Shown: one piece after another, positions 48,301 through 60,165 of the stretch | Numbering within the stretch: the first letter of the stretch is position 1 | Layout: the number at the start of each line of letters is the position of its first letter | Assembly (NCBI GenBank): GCA_008360975.2 | Contig: CM039211.1 | Coordinates: 45,841,031-45,905,030, forward strand | DNA from: Lichenostomus cassidix | Lineage: Eukaryota; Chordata; Aves; Passeriformes; Meliphagidae | Reading direction: 5' to 3' | Length of the DNA stretch: 64,000 nucleotides | Made by a program: the position numbers and the translations under genes | Notes under the pieces: model-generated | Databases searched by the model: none | The model's input: only the letters and a program-made list of their open reading frames with translations | Told to the model about the DNA's origin: nothing

Positions 48301-49257
48301 AGAAGACAACCTTAACCTTGTGGGTAAAACATAAAAAAATTAAACTCCTTGGTTCATTATCTCTCTCATTACAACATGTTTCTCTAAATAGGATTAATAG
48401 AGTACCTACCACAGGTTTTCTGCACTGATTGCACATGAATTTGTGGATGCTAATATTCAAGGACATTAAAACAAAAATAAAAGAAATTAGATGCTTTCAA
48501 ATAAGTGATACTTTAACGTTTGATCCCATAAAATAAAATAAACATTACAAAAAATTAAGCCTATAAACATCAGGAAGATGGATAAGTTGACACACCATTC
48601 TGCATATCTCTGTTTAATAATATTATATTTCATTTCCCATGCTAAGAAAACAGCCATTACCCAAAGCAGCCACTCGTAAACAGCCATTGTGAACAGATTG
48701 CATCCTTGTTGGTGGTATGATAATTGAAATAAGTTTACCAGTCTTTTATGAGGAAATACCAGATGTATAAAATACCTATTAATCAACTCACTCCATTTTG
48801 CAAACATCAGTTTTAATACCATAGCTATCAAAGGATAAATGGAATAAAAGAAAAAATATGAGAATTAACAAAATGGCTCAGCAGCACATTGCATTGCTTG
48901 CAGTGATGGAGGTAAACAAGGTAGCAGTCTAGGCTAAAAGAATTCTATCTTTTGGGCTTTGCTTATGGGCATTGATTTCGCTTTTTACACATGCCTGCTT
49001 TTCAGTCTCTGTAATGCCTCTCCTATAAGCCTGCTTAAGAGCAACTGTGTGAACAATAGCAGAAAGAGACAGCTGCCCATCAGTCTCTCATAGATGTTTG
49101 TTTCCTTTCTGTAATAATTGTAAATACAATTGTCACTGACTAGTTCTGTGTTTGTGCAATAGGCTTCAAAGGAATTACCTGTCATACAGTAAACTGAACT
49201 AGTATAACTAGCTTCTCTTCCTGGGCAAGTTTAGAGTTTTCATTTTCTTTCTTCTCT

Positions 49258-49275
49258 CTTTTTTTTTTTTTTTTG
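49258..49275. repeat. Poly-T run
   Basis: About 18 T preceded by a TTCTTTCTTCTCTC stretch. It could be the tail of an old antisense insertion, but no element is recognised beside it. Confidence 0.6.
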
Positions 49276-52200
49276 GCTTTTTTTTATAAATTTTTTGTTG
49301 TTGTTTTTGGAGCAGGTGGTAAGGTGGTTTTGGGTTCTTATTATTATTTTTATTATGCTTTAGAAACTAGGATTTTGACAATATCACAGGAACATGGAAG
49401 AACAAGTGACATGGATGAAAGAGTGATAAATTCGAGATTCATCCCCGAATTTATCTGTGTTACCTCTGTTTAACTCTGTTTTTTATTCAGAATAGAAGTA
49501 AAGATCTCCGGGAAAGTTTTCCTGTTCTGATTGCAAAACTCACCTCTTCTCAGTTGTACACTGTTTCTATCTACAAACACTTCTGTCTAAGCAGAAAATG
49601 TACTTTGCTGTTGAAAGAAGTCATAGAAAAAGTGTGGGTTCATCAGCTGCCATTCCTTAGGTAATGATGGCAGCAAAAGACCTGTAAGATTCTCTAGCTG
49701 CTTCACTGCTCTTTAGAGTTGTAGGAAACCTGCAATGCATTGACCTCTGATCAGAGACTATACACACACAGAGCCTTTTTTGCACTGCTTGAAGCGCTAT
49801 GAGCATTTTGGAACAAGCAACTCAATGAAGTGACCAAATTACCTTTCTGACTCTAGTTTAGCTTGTGTGTTTTTCAGCCAGTGCTGCAGGTAAATAGAAC
49901 TGGCTTGGCAAAAGGGGACAGGTCAAACTGAAGATTCTGTTGGCATTGAAATGTGACTGTCTTCAGACCACCTCTAGGTCTGTTCTTGTGTATGTTGCAT
50001 TCTTAGAGCACATCTGGATATTTCTAGTGGAAAGACGACAATTTTTCCATTTTATGACTCTGACATGCAAAAGCATCACTATGAGATTTCAAATAAAGAT
50101 AACCATAGTTGAGAACTTACTTTTACCCATTACTTTTACTTAGAAGCCAATGGAAAAATAACGTAGCTGTAGGGAAGTAAGGTTGTGAAAACATCAGTTT
50201 ACATCTCAATTACTACTGTTACTTAGAAAAATATTTTGCTTATGCCACAGGAATCTTTGAAAAGAGCACAGAGGTACATCAGTGAGTTTGGCTATGAATT
50301 GTGATCAATCAATATCTGAATATGAATATTTATTTTAACAAAACTATGTGTACAAAAGGCAAGTTATCAACAGGGTGACTGATACCTTTGATTCAGTGAA
50401 AAACGAGAGAGCATATTTCAATGAAATACTTTTCTGGCAGGTAAACACTGATGAGGCAAAATATATCCACATTTAGCTAACTAATTAACCAATTGAAGCA
50501 CTGGCATTGAACAAGGATATGGAAGAACAAGGATGTAACTTTTGATAAACCTGCTCAGTGGCAATAAAGATTAGCTCTGTAAGAATCCTGGCACTGAAAT
50601 CAATACTAATCTGTTACTAAGGAACAGCTCAGCCAGTCAGAAGTTACATGGAGAGCTGGTAGCCTGCCCTTAAGCCATATGCAGAAAAATATGACATGCA
50701 TACAATTGTTTGTAGAGATAGAGTTACATAACTTTTAAACATTGTGGTACCTCATACAGATATTTTTTGGCATGCAGTTTTTGAAGTTTATGGCAAGAAA
50801 AGCAGACAGGACTGCCAAGTTCAGTGAGTTGGACACTGTTGATTTTAGACACTTTGAATATTGCCCTTAAGAAGAGAATCTGTCTCAAATTTCTATGCAT
50901 ATACACAATATTACTGCCTGTGTAGTTTTACCAACTCCTTGGATGAGTACAGTTAAACATGCATTTAAACACTGACAGGAACATAATTCATTATTCTCAC
51001 CACTTTATAATTTATAGCATTTCTTTATAGAAAGACTATACAATATATAGCATTTTGCCCCACCCATCTTGATATTATTCAATGTGGAACTACTCTTGGC
51101 AGCTCATCAGAGAAGTAGAGCCCACAACAGTAGGCAGCTGAGGTAGTCATTGGTGGAGCCCTGAGCACAGAAAATCTTCCTAGGTGAGACTGAGGTGCTG
51201 CTGTCAATAAGCAACACAGCTTTCACATCCATCTAGGGTCTTCAGCAGATTGCTGGCGCACAACAACCCCTTATTAATTTTGCATCTTAATCTCTTTATT
51301 TCTTCCTATTAATTCCAGTAGGAACTAAATACACAGTTTTACAACAGTAGGAATTTAAAAGCACAGAAACTTCAGAAGTATTCGTTGGCAAAATAAAAGA
51401 CATCTTAGATAAGAAAAGTTAAGAGAAGGCATATTATAGGTATAATAAGTACTGTTTGAGTGATATCAAGTCATTTACTGACCTCTTTCCCCTTTACAAT
51501 AGTATCGTTTGTGTTCTCTGAGTGCCATTACTTTGGCTCAGAGATATTCTAGAGCCATTCTGCTGGATAGCATGTGCAGCCATTGAAAAATATAATCCTT
51601 GCAATGAATTAAATGAAAAACTAACCAGAACAGCAGTACATATTACAAGCATAATAGCTAGTTTGAAAGTGTATCCTGGGGTTTCAGATGATGTCATAAT
51701 CTGCTACAGCAAATTTAATAGTATTGTTGCCTGGAAGCTAATCCATTATACTATGTTTAATTTCACTAAGATGTAAATTACATGGTTCAGTGTTGCAAAG
51801 CACTGGCTACTGCCATTGTAGATTTTTGTTCTTGCAGCTGTCAGGAATTCTAATATTTTTTTGGATTTTTTTAGCTAGGAATCTAGAGCTTTTATAGATT
51901 TTTTTAAGAATAATCATTTTAGTCTCCCTTATTTGCTATTAGTCTACCTCATCTCTTCACTAGTCTCTTTTCCAGAAATAATAATAGAATTATAGGCTGA
52001 CTCTTTGAAGTACATCAGTAAATATTCAGTCATTGAAGAAGAGAAAAGCGATATGACTTGAAAGTGACTTCTTGCCTGTTATCACACTTGATTTTAGTGA
52101 GTCTTCAAGCAAAAAAGAAAATGCTGAAAATGCTTTCCTTACAGAAAAAATAGCCAGCTTGGGTGTTTTTATTCCATCTTTTATGGTAACTGCCAGAATG

Positions 52201-55200
52201 GAATTTGGGGAGACGTTCTGTATTACCGTTCTGCATTACCACATGACTTTTAACAGACAAAAATATAAAGAAAACTTGCCCCCAATAAGTAGATCAAACT
52301 TCTGTTGTAATCTGAAATTTGCAGCTGAACTACATAGGAAAATAGCCTAGCTGACCATCTGTAAAGTGTAATAGGTGTATCTTTAACCACCATCTTTTTC
52401 TACCATTAAAAAATGCAGTAATTGACTATTGACATCTAGACATCAGGTTTAACATCAATGATTTATTGACCATTATTAAAAGTACTGTGATATATGTCAA
52501 TGAAAATGCTATGAGTGGCTTATTGTTTTTATGTTGGTTAGTTGGTTAAATGTTGGTTAGTTAAAAAATTATTTTCCTTGCACATCTATATATTTTTCTC
52601 TCTGCACTTGTTTGTAGGTGGATAATTTACCTATCTACAATGCTTGCCAATTGCATGCTTCTGACAACATAATTGATTTTAGGCAGCCTTACACATATAT
52701 GGGAAATTGGTGAAAACTTCAGGTTAGCTTTTAAAAGCAAGTATTGTTAACAAAAGGATGCCTCACAACAGAGGTACGCTTGAGAAGACATAGAATAAAT
52801 CAACAGAAGCTGGTGTCAGCTATAAGCTGCACACAATGAAAAATAATCTAATCTTTATTTTGAAAACTTAAAAACAAATATGAATATACCAGTGGCTCAC
52901 ATTTACAAAAATGTGCTCATATTCACTGCTGTCAGTAGCCTTTGTTGATGTAGCAAAGCCATTTCCTCAATTTTTATTCTGGTTGTATCTATTTGCTTAT
53001 CTTAATTGTTGTGATCTACTGGCACATCTTGCCATCTTTATATCACAGCTGTGGTTTAGCAGTCATTCAGTGGGTCTATGAGAGAAGGCATACTTCTGTT
53101 GGTGCTCTGAATCATTTCAGTGATCAGTCAAATTAAAGCAGAAATGAAAGTGCATTATATCAAAAAAATATTCTAAGAACAGCCATAAGATCTCTTTGAA
53201 ACTGTCTGAATTTGTCTTTGAAATTATCCATACAAGAACTTGAAATCATGTCTTGGAGTAATTCAGCTGGGTTTTTGTCACATATTTAAACAAAAATATA
53301 AGTGTTGTGTTTTGGTACCAGTGTGAAAGGATTTTTTTAGGCTATTTGCTTTTAGAAGCTGATTTAGGTAGTACGAAAGTATAAAGGTCTTACAGCTTTA
53401 ACTGATGCCTCTCTGAAAAAAAACTATAACCAAGCCTAAGCAATACTTTCCTCTCACCATCACTTCTGTCATTTTTGAATTTTAATGAGCCTACAGAGAA
53501 AAGAGTGAAAAATACCATTTTACTCTCAGTTTCTATTCCTTCTCTTCCTTCTACAGTAGCCTATTCGAGGTATAGAAAAGTTGTGGGGAAACAGTATCCT
53601 GGAAGTATTTTTCCATTGTCTGCAGAGAAGCTACAAAGGGGAGTACAATCTACTTTTAAATGAGATAAATATACACTTACAGTCACTATGAAGAAAGCAA
53701 TGAGGACTAAGAAATTATTTTATCTGCAAGATTCTTCATGATACACACCACTTGGAAAAGCACAATGGCCAAAAGCTTGGTATAAGCTTGGTGCCTCAGC
53801 TCAGTACCTCAGCTCCACAATAGTGGTTTTAGGGCAGGTGGACTCAGCTTCACGATTCAGAGCATAGGAAATACAGCTTGCCTACTCCTCTCATGATGGG
53901 GATGGGGAAAGGTGGAAATTAATATCTACATGGCAAGTGGCTGTCTGCAGCTCTTATAATGCATTTAACCATTATATTGTAGCTTTATCAAGAGACTACA
54001 GTTTGCATTTGAGTGCTATGGCTGAAATTAAGTGAGAGCGGTACCAATTCCTGAAACACAGTGGACTGTGAAATTTGTTGGATTAGAGGAACTGTTTCTA
54101 CACTGCAAATGGATGGCAAATACCACTTCAAAATCTTCCTGCTCTCCCTTTCATTAGAAAGAAAAAAACCTGCAAAATAGGAGGAAAAGAATAATACTGT
54201 CACAGAAGTAGTTGAATTTTCTCTTGCATTGCAGATTTTCTCATATGTGTTTCTCATATGTGAGTTTTGGTCATGTTGAGGGTTTTTTTGAATCTAAATA
54301 ATGTGTCTGATACTTTACTAATCAGAACTGTAAGAGATGTGATTACTTAGAACTTCATGCTCAGTGAGTATGGTATTCTAAAAATAGAATAGCAGTGTAA
54401 AGCAAGGAGGCATCAGGATAGATGAAATCAGCTTTTCTTCCTTTTTTGTTTTGTAGTAGTAGGAAATCATTTAAGAATAACAACTTTTAAAGGAAAAAAT
54501 TAGGTACAGTGCAGGTAATATTCGTTTTAGTTTCTGGTTAAAAAGAAATTGTGAATCACTGATGCTTCTGTTTTATATAACAAGGAAAATATTGGAATTT
54601 AAGAAATTATTTGAAAGGTATATCAGTTAATGGGAGATGCCCAGGTGCAGTTAGCTTTTTCGCTTTCAAAACTAAATTTACAGAAAACCTAATTATATGG
54701 TGAGCATATACGTTTTTTCCCACTTCACTGAAAATTGTATGGTACTATTTCCAATGTTCATCTGTATCTTGTCTTCTGAAATCTGATCTTCAAACCTAAA
54801 TTTTAAAGAAATAAAAAAGTGAACAACGATGAGCATAAACCAGCAACCCACACCCATGTGCTGTAACCTTCTGCTCTGAAATGAGAATTATGCAGTCTAT
54901 GCATAAATTCCAAACACTCATCACTTCTGTTTCTCTGAGTTGCATGGTTGACATGCAAAGTCCTCAAAAAAACTGAATTATATTTAGTCCAAGAGTATTC
55001 CCCACCTCAACTCCTAATCAATGGATTTTCTCTGATTTTTCTTTTTTTTTTTTACTAGAATAAAGATCTCTAAACTGTAACCCGATTCTGTATCAATATT
55101 ACATTCCTATATATTGAAATATGCTTAAACACTTGGAATATAAAATACAGTTAAATAGTAGATGATAATGGCATACCATAAGGGATTTAATGACTTGTTT

Positions 55201-55299
55201 ACTTCGCAGTTCCATATGTGGCACATACAAAAAAATTATTTTTTTACTTTCAATAAAATTATATTTGGATACAATACATACATATATAAACACTCCTAT

Positions 55300-55350
55300 C
55301 TGTATCTATATCTAATCTATATCTATATCTATACATATATATATATATGT
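55300..55350. repeat. TATCTA/TA microsatellite
   Basis: Imperfect TATCTA repeats running into (TA)n. Low complexity, probably polymorphic. Confidence 0.7.
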
Positions 55351-56486
55351 GGAACTGGGGAATTAACTTTCAGATTTTATTCCTAAAATGGCTCCTTTCA
55401 CATTCATAATACTTTGCCTAGCTGGAGTATTGAAGAATATGTAAAATTTGTTATTATTTGGAAAATGAAATTCTAAGTAACTTCTTTATAAAAAGGATTT
55501 TTTAAAACCCCAATCTTTGCAAGCATAAGCCAAATCACAAGCCCTGTGTTTTGTGTTTGCATTGCTAATTTATCTTCATCTGATTGAAAATTCTGGAATT
55601 TTGCACATCCTTTTTAGGCTATTTCAGTATCACATTGCATTCTGTCAATGTCTCATTTGAACCTAATGTTTTATTCAATATCACATGTATAGCACTACAT
55701 AAAAGTAATAATTCTAAAAGATGAGTGAAGCTAAAGCATTTTTAAAATTTACTATGGATGTTATTTTATCTTTATTTCATAACTTTCATAATGCAAATGG
55801 GTAGACTAATTCTATTTTTACTTTGACTAGTTTGATTTCTATTTTTTAAAACAACCCATACTTCTGTATAAGTTTTGTGAAAGTATGCTAAATCAGTCAG
55901 AAAAACGTCTAATTTTGTCCCAAAACACCCAGTTGTTCTTATTATCAAAAGTATCTATAAGTTTTCCATGGGAAATGTTTAAAAATTATGAAATTAATAG
56001 GGCATTTACTTTGGGCTACTTTACCTTAGGCCCAAGGCAATGAGGAATTTAGTAGTGACCAAATTTTTTTCTTTTTTGTACGTGATGTAAATTGAGAGAC
56101 TAAAACAGAAAAAAATTTAATTATACTTGTAGAAAATTTAATAATTTATATTGTACACTGAAATATTTCAGCTTTTCTTAATTTTTGTCTTATTCACCAA
56201 AAAGTGCAAAGAATGAAATTGTGTGTTAGAAACAGATCTGATTTCTTCTCTGTTTCTTGTGCAACTCTCCCCATTTTTTCCCCTTTCCTTACGATGTGAT
56301 TTGTCTACTAAACCACAAAAAAGTTTGTTATTGGACGTGCATAAAAATATCTCAGTTTGTTACTACTTCTTCGGTTACGTAAGAGCACCAGAAATACCAT
56401 ACTCAAGCAGTACTATACTCTGACCAGTGCTATAATTCTTCCTCTGGTAGTGACAACAGTAGTTCAATCCACACGCTCATAGTCAT

Positions 56487-56975
56487 GGAATCATAGAACA
56501 GTTTGTGTCAGAAGGCACCTCTGAAGATCATCTAGTCCATCACCCTGTCACAGATAGGAACACCTTCCACCAGACCATGTTGCTCAAAGACCCATCCAGC
56601 CTTACCTGGAAATCTTCTCGGGATGGGGTATCCACAACCTCTCTGGGCAGCCTCTTCCAGTGCCTCACCATTCTCACACTAAAGAACTACTTTATGTCCA
56701 GTCTAAGCTTGCCTTCTTTCAGTTTAAAACTGCTACATCTTGAGCTGTCACTACAGGCCTTGGTAAAAAGTCTCCCTCCATTTTTCTTGTAAAACCCTTC
56801 TACACAAAAGTAGGCCACACTGAGGTCTCCTTGAAGCCTCATTCCCTCCAGGCTGAACAACCCCAACTCTAGCAACATATTTTCATGGAAGAATTATTCT
56901 CACCCTCTGACCCTTTTTGTGGCCCTCCTGTGAACCTGCTCAGATCTAGACGCAGCACTTTGCCTTGGCCTGTTG
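56487..56975 (-). mobile_element. CR1 LINE 3' part (younger copy), left of insertion
   Basis: The plus strand begins GGAATCATAGAACAG, the reverse complement of a CR1 3' terminus. It then follows the CR1 3' region in order: CATCTAGTCC, CACCTTCCACCAGACCATGTTGCTC, TCCACAACCTCTCTGGGCAGCC, CAGTGCCTCACCATTCTCAC, GGCTGAACAACCCCAACTC and GTGGCCCTCCTGTGAACC. It reaches GCAGCACTTTGCCTTGG near 56952-56968, where an insertion interrupts it. Confidence 0.9.
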
Positions 56976-57453
56976 TGATGCCTTATCAGCTGGTAGAAAT
57001 ATGAAGCAGACACAGCAGTAAAGGGGAAAGGGAATATTACCTCAGTTTTTAATAGGATCCTAGATGCACACTCTTCAAAGCTGGAAACACGCCGGGAAGC
57101 AACCCGTGTACAATGCATATACAACTTTTATGAAGCTCGTAAATTAGCACATCTACCTAAAATCCCCCAATAAGAAACTTAATAAATGAAGTAATTGTCC
57201 CCCTGTTGTAATTACGTCCCCCAAATGAGACTACAGCCTAGTTTACAAAAATATGTTTCAGAGAGGAGGCTCTGTCCAAGATTGGAGCCTCTAGTTCTGA
57301 GGAAGTATGAATGTTTGGTCTTCCCACCCTCAAAACCCTCAAACTAAGATAAATATCAGACTACAGGAATTATAAATGTGGGGCTAAGGTACAAGGAGTG
57401 TTGTAAAGGGATGGGACAGGGTATAAAAAGAAGACAAAAATCACCAGGCATCA
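56976..57453. mobile_element. LTR-like insertion (478 bp) inside CR1
   Basis: The segment begins TGATGCCT and ends AGGCATCA, a perfect 8-bp terminal inverted repeat with TG...CA ends. It interrupts the CR1 order exactly between CTTGGCC-type sequence and TGAACTTCATTAAC. Flanks are GTTG (56972-56975) and GCTG (57454-57457), a 4-bp duplication with one difference. This fits an old solo LTR of a 4-bp-TSD retrovirus group, but a short DNA transposon is possible. A TATAAAAAG lies near the right end (57422-57430) and AATAAA near 57181. Neither fixes the orientation. Confidence 0.6.
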
Positions 57454-58220
57454 GCTGAACTTCATTAACTTCTCATGGGCCCCCTGGCCAAGCCTGTCAA
57501 TGTCCCTCTGGAGAGCACTCCCTCCCTCTGGCAAATCAACTGCACCACTAGCTTGGTGGCTTGGTGTCATCCTCAAAGTTGCTTGGGCTGTACTCATTCC
57601 TACTGTCTATGTAATTTACAAAGGTCTTAAATAGCACTGTCACCCACATGGATCCTTGAGAGACAACAGTCATTTCTGGTTTCCACTTGGACATTGAGAC
57701 ATTGACTGCAATTATTTGAAAGCTCCCTTCCAAGCAGGTTTTTATCCATCTAACAGTCCTTCTGTCAAACCCATATCTCCAATGTTGCAGACAGAATATT
57801 GAACAGGACCATTTCAAAACCCTTACAGAAGTCTAGGTAGACTACATCAGTTGCTCTTCCTTTGTTCATTGGTGCAGTTACTCCACTGTAGATGGTCACC
57901 AGATCAGTCAAGCATGATTTGACTTTTGTGAAGCATGTTGTCTGTCCATAATCACCTCACTATCTTCCATATGCTTTGACATGTCTTCCAAAATTATCTG
58001 CTCCATCATCTTACTGGTAAGGCTGTCTGGTCACTAGCTCCCAGAGTCATCCTCTTTACCCTTTATAAAAATTGATGTGCTATGTCCCTTTTCCCTAAGG
58101 ATTTCACCTATCTGCCACTAGTCTTCAAATATGATAGAGAGCAGCTTAGCTACTTTGTGTTCTAGCTCCCTCTTGATTCAGGGATACATCTGATCTTGGG
58201 GTGCATTCCTTGCCTACTTC
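57454..58220 (-). mobile_element. CR1 LINE reverse-transcriptase part (younger copy), right of insertion
   Basis: Minus-strand translation shows CR1 RT motifs in order. VVYLDF lies near 57828-57845 (motif A of RT, normally YLDFSKAFD). Then come YGFDRRTVRWI and SKWKP, and finally FVNYIDSRNEYSPSNFEDDTK with catalytic FADD changed to FEDD (57563-57580). Upstream, the complement of TATCTGCCACTAGTCTTCAAATATGATAGAG (58109-58139) fits the usual CR1 RT order. Frameshifts and substitutions make it inactive. The 5' edge near 58220 is approximate. Confidence 0.85.
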
Positions 58221-58299
58221 CCAGCATCTACATTCACAGAATTAAGGATGATTGAAGATATATTCCTGTCTATTCTCTCTAGTATCCATTTACCATTTT

Positions 58300-59640
58300 G
58301 TCTTATTTGCTTCATCATTTAATGAATCTGGTGCTACTACTTATCTCAGTAACCTTCTGTGGCAACAAATTTCTGCAGTTAATTACTGTTTTTACAATAA
58401 TCTATTATAAAATTATCTCGTCCTCTTTCAAACTGATATCCCCCTCCCTTTGCCCTCTTATTGGTGAATAACAGTGCTCTCTTTTTCTTATGCTTCACCT
58501 TCTTGGCTCAGTCCATAGCCAGTCTCGGCATGACTCTTTTTAGCCTCACTTCTTTAAGCTCTATTATCTCTCTCATTTTACCCCCTTTTTACCTTCATAG
58601 AAATGCAGAGAACACACCTGCATAAAGTAGTCACAATAAGAACATAAAAAGATTCTATATAACACCAAAATGACAGCCACTATAGAGTTCTTGTTACCCC
58701 TTCTGATTGTGATGAACATTTTCTTGGGTTTTGTGAATGCCACTATGCAGAAATTATAGATTTCAGAAAGCTGTCAATGATAATTCCAAGATTTCCCTAC
58801 TGACTTACAACTGTCATTCCAAAATCAGCAACCTGTAAGTACAGTTTTGATTCTTTTTTCTCTAGAGATTTTACGTGTAGCTACACTGAAATCTATCATC
58901 ATTTTGCTTTCTCAATCAGTGTTGTGAAGTCCTTGAGGACTTTTTATCAGCAGCAAGGCATCTGGCTACCCAAGACAGTGTAGTTCTAATGGCCTCCAAA
59001 ACTTTAGAGATTGCTAAAAGACATTAAGCAAAAATTATTCCCACTAAAAACCCACTGGCATTGCCCAGAATATTACATGCTGTCAGTGTTCTCCAATCTG
59101 TGCAATGACTACTAAATCCTCTGCTTTGTGATTTATCCCTTACCTGCTTTCAGTCTATAAAAGGGAAAATTCCTCCAATCTTCAAATAATTAAGTTTCTT
59201 TAAAAAATGTTCATCTGACAACAAAAAAAAATCAAGGCTTTTAAAAATCTGAATGTGTTACAATCACTGGATTTCCTTTACCCACATTTTGGTTAACGAC
59301 TTTCCAAAATTCTATCAAGCCGTTTTAGCAGCCATTCCCATTTTAGAAACTGTGCTGACTCTTTATCAGCAGACTGTATTCATCCATGCAAGCAGGGACG
59401 TTTTCCTTTACTACAGACCTTTTTATGGGCTCAAATCTGTCTAGTTTAGTTCTCAGGTCTTTCTGCAGGTGCAAGAGACTTCAGTGTTCATCTAGCATCC
59501 TCTAACAGGTGGCTTTTCCCAAAAGTAATTTACACTCCTTAGCAACGAATTTGACAATTTCATTTTTTAGTTCCTTCTAGTTTCTTAAGTTAATGCCATC
59601 ATAGTGCAGCCTCCAACTCCTCTGTTTGGTCTAATAAATC
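58300..59640 (-). mobile_element. Older CR1/L3-like LINE copy
   Basis: The plus strand follows, with heavy divergence, the reverse complement of an old CR1 type known from turtles and other amniotes. TTCTGTGGCAACAAATTTCTGCAG (58355-58378) fits its 3' region, and CAGTCTCGGCATGACTCTTTTTAGCC follows. TGAAATCTATCATCATTTTGC lies at about 58889-58909. An RT-region stretch CAAAATTCTATCAAGCCG...ACTGTGCTGACTCTTTATCAGC lies at 59304-59370. ACAATTTCATTTTTTAGTTCC closes it near 59553. The order fits a single long copy. It lies directly 5' (in element sense) of the younger CR1. Confidence 0.65.
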
Positions 59641-59919
59641 TATAATTTTCCTCCCAAGGACTGGGGAAAATAGAGAAAACTTAGTTTTCACAAGACTGGT
59701 GGAAAGGACGATCTGAACTTTTTTTTATTATCAGGGTTCAGAACCCCTTTTACACAGCTTTCATCAAGTAGTTCTTCTGATTCCCTAGATGGACACCTTC
59801 TTTATGTACTTAATATTTCGCTATCACCTTACCCCCTCAGTCCCCACTACACCTTCCTCATTCCCAGACTTTACTTCAAAATTCTCTACATTTGGTAATA
59901 GAGGTCAGTTTATTACATG

Positions 59920-60165
59920 TTCTCTGCTGCTACTTCTTCCTCACACTCTTCCCCTGCTTCAGCATGTGGTCTCTTCCCACAGGAGGCAGTCCTCCATACA
60001 TTTTTCCATTGTCAGTCCTTTCCACAGGCTGCACAAACTGCACCTGCATAGGTTCTTACCACCAGGGGCAGTACTTCAGGAACAACTGCTCCCCATGACG
60101 GGACCACATGCCCTGACAGAAAACTTGTTTCAGCACAGGCTCCCCACAGAGTCATAGACTCCTTA
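59920..60165 (+). repeat. Degraded interspersed repeat (bird type, family uncertain)
   Basis: A GC-richer segment with spaced CTGCTTCAGCATG, TCCTTTCCACAGGCTGCACAA, TTCAGGAACAACTGCTCCCC and GTTTCAGCACAGGCTCCCCAC blocks. It resembles a repeat I have seen in bird genomes, with recurrent CTGCTCC and ACGGGCTGCA modules. I cannot name the family. An open frame at 59789-60157 (122 codons) overlaps it and is probably fortuitous. Confidence 0.4.

Larger units (their letters stand above)
41998..56486. other. AT-rich unique DNA, no gene recognised
   Basis: No convincing gene. The longest frame (45927-46328, 133 codons) and others of 90-115 codons show no motif I recognise. Simple sequence includes (GA)n at 45294-45326, T runs near 44991-45001 and 49258-49275, and a TATC/TA tract at 55300-55350. 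Confidence 0.55.

Noticed and set aside
59789..60157. A 122-codon plus-strand frame.
   Set aside because: It overlaps a degraded interspersed repeat and a second open frame in another phase. No protein family is recognised.
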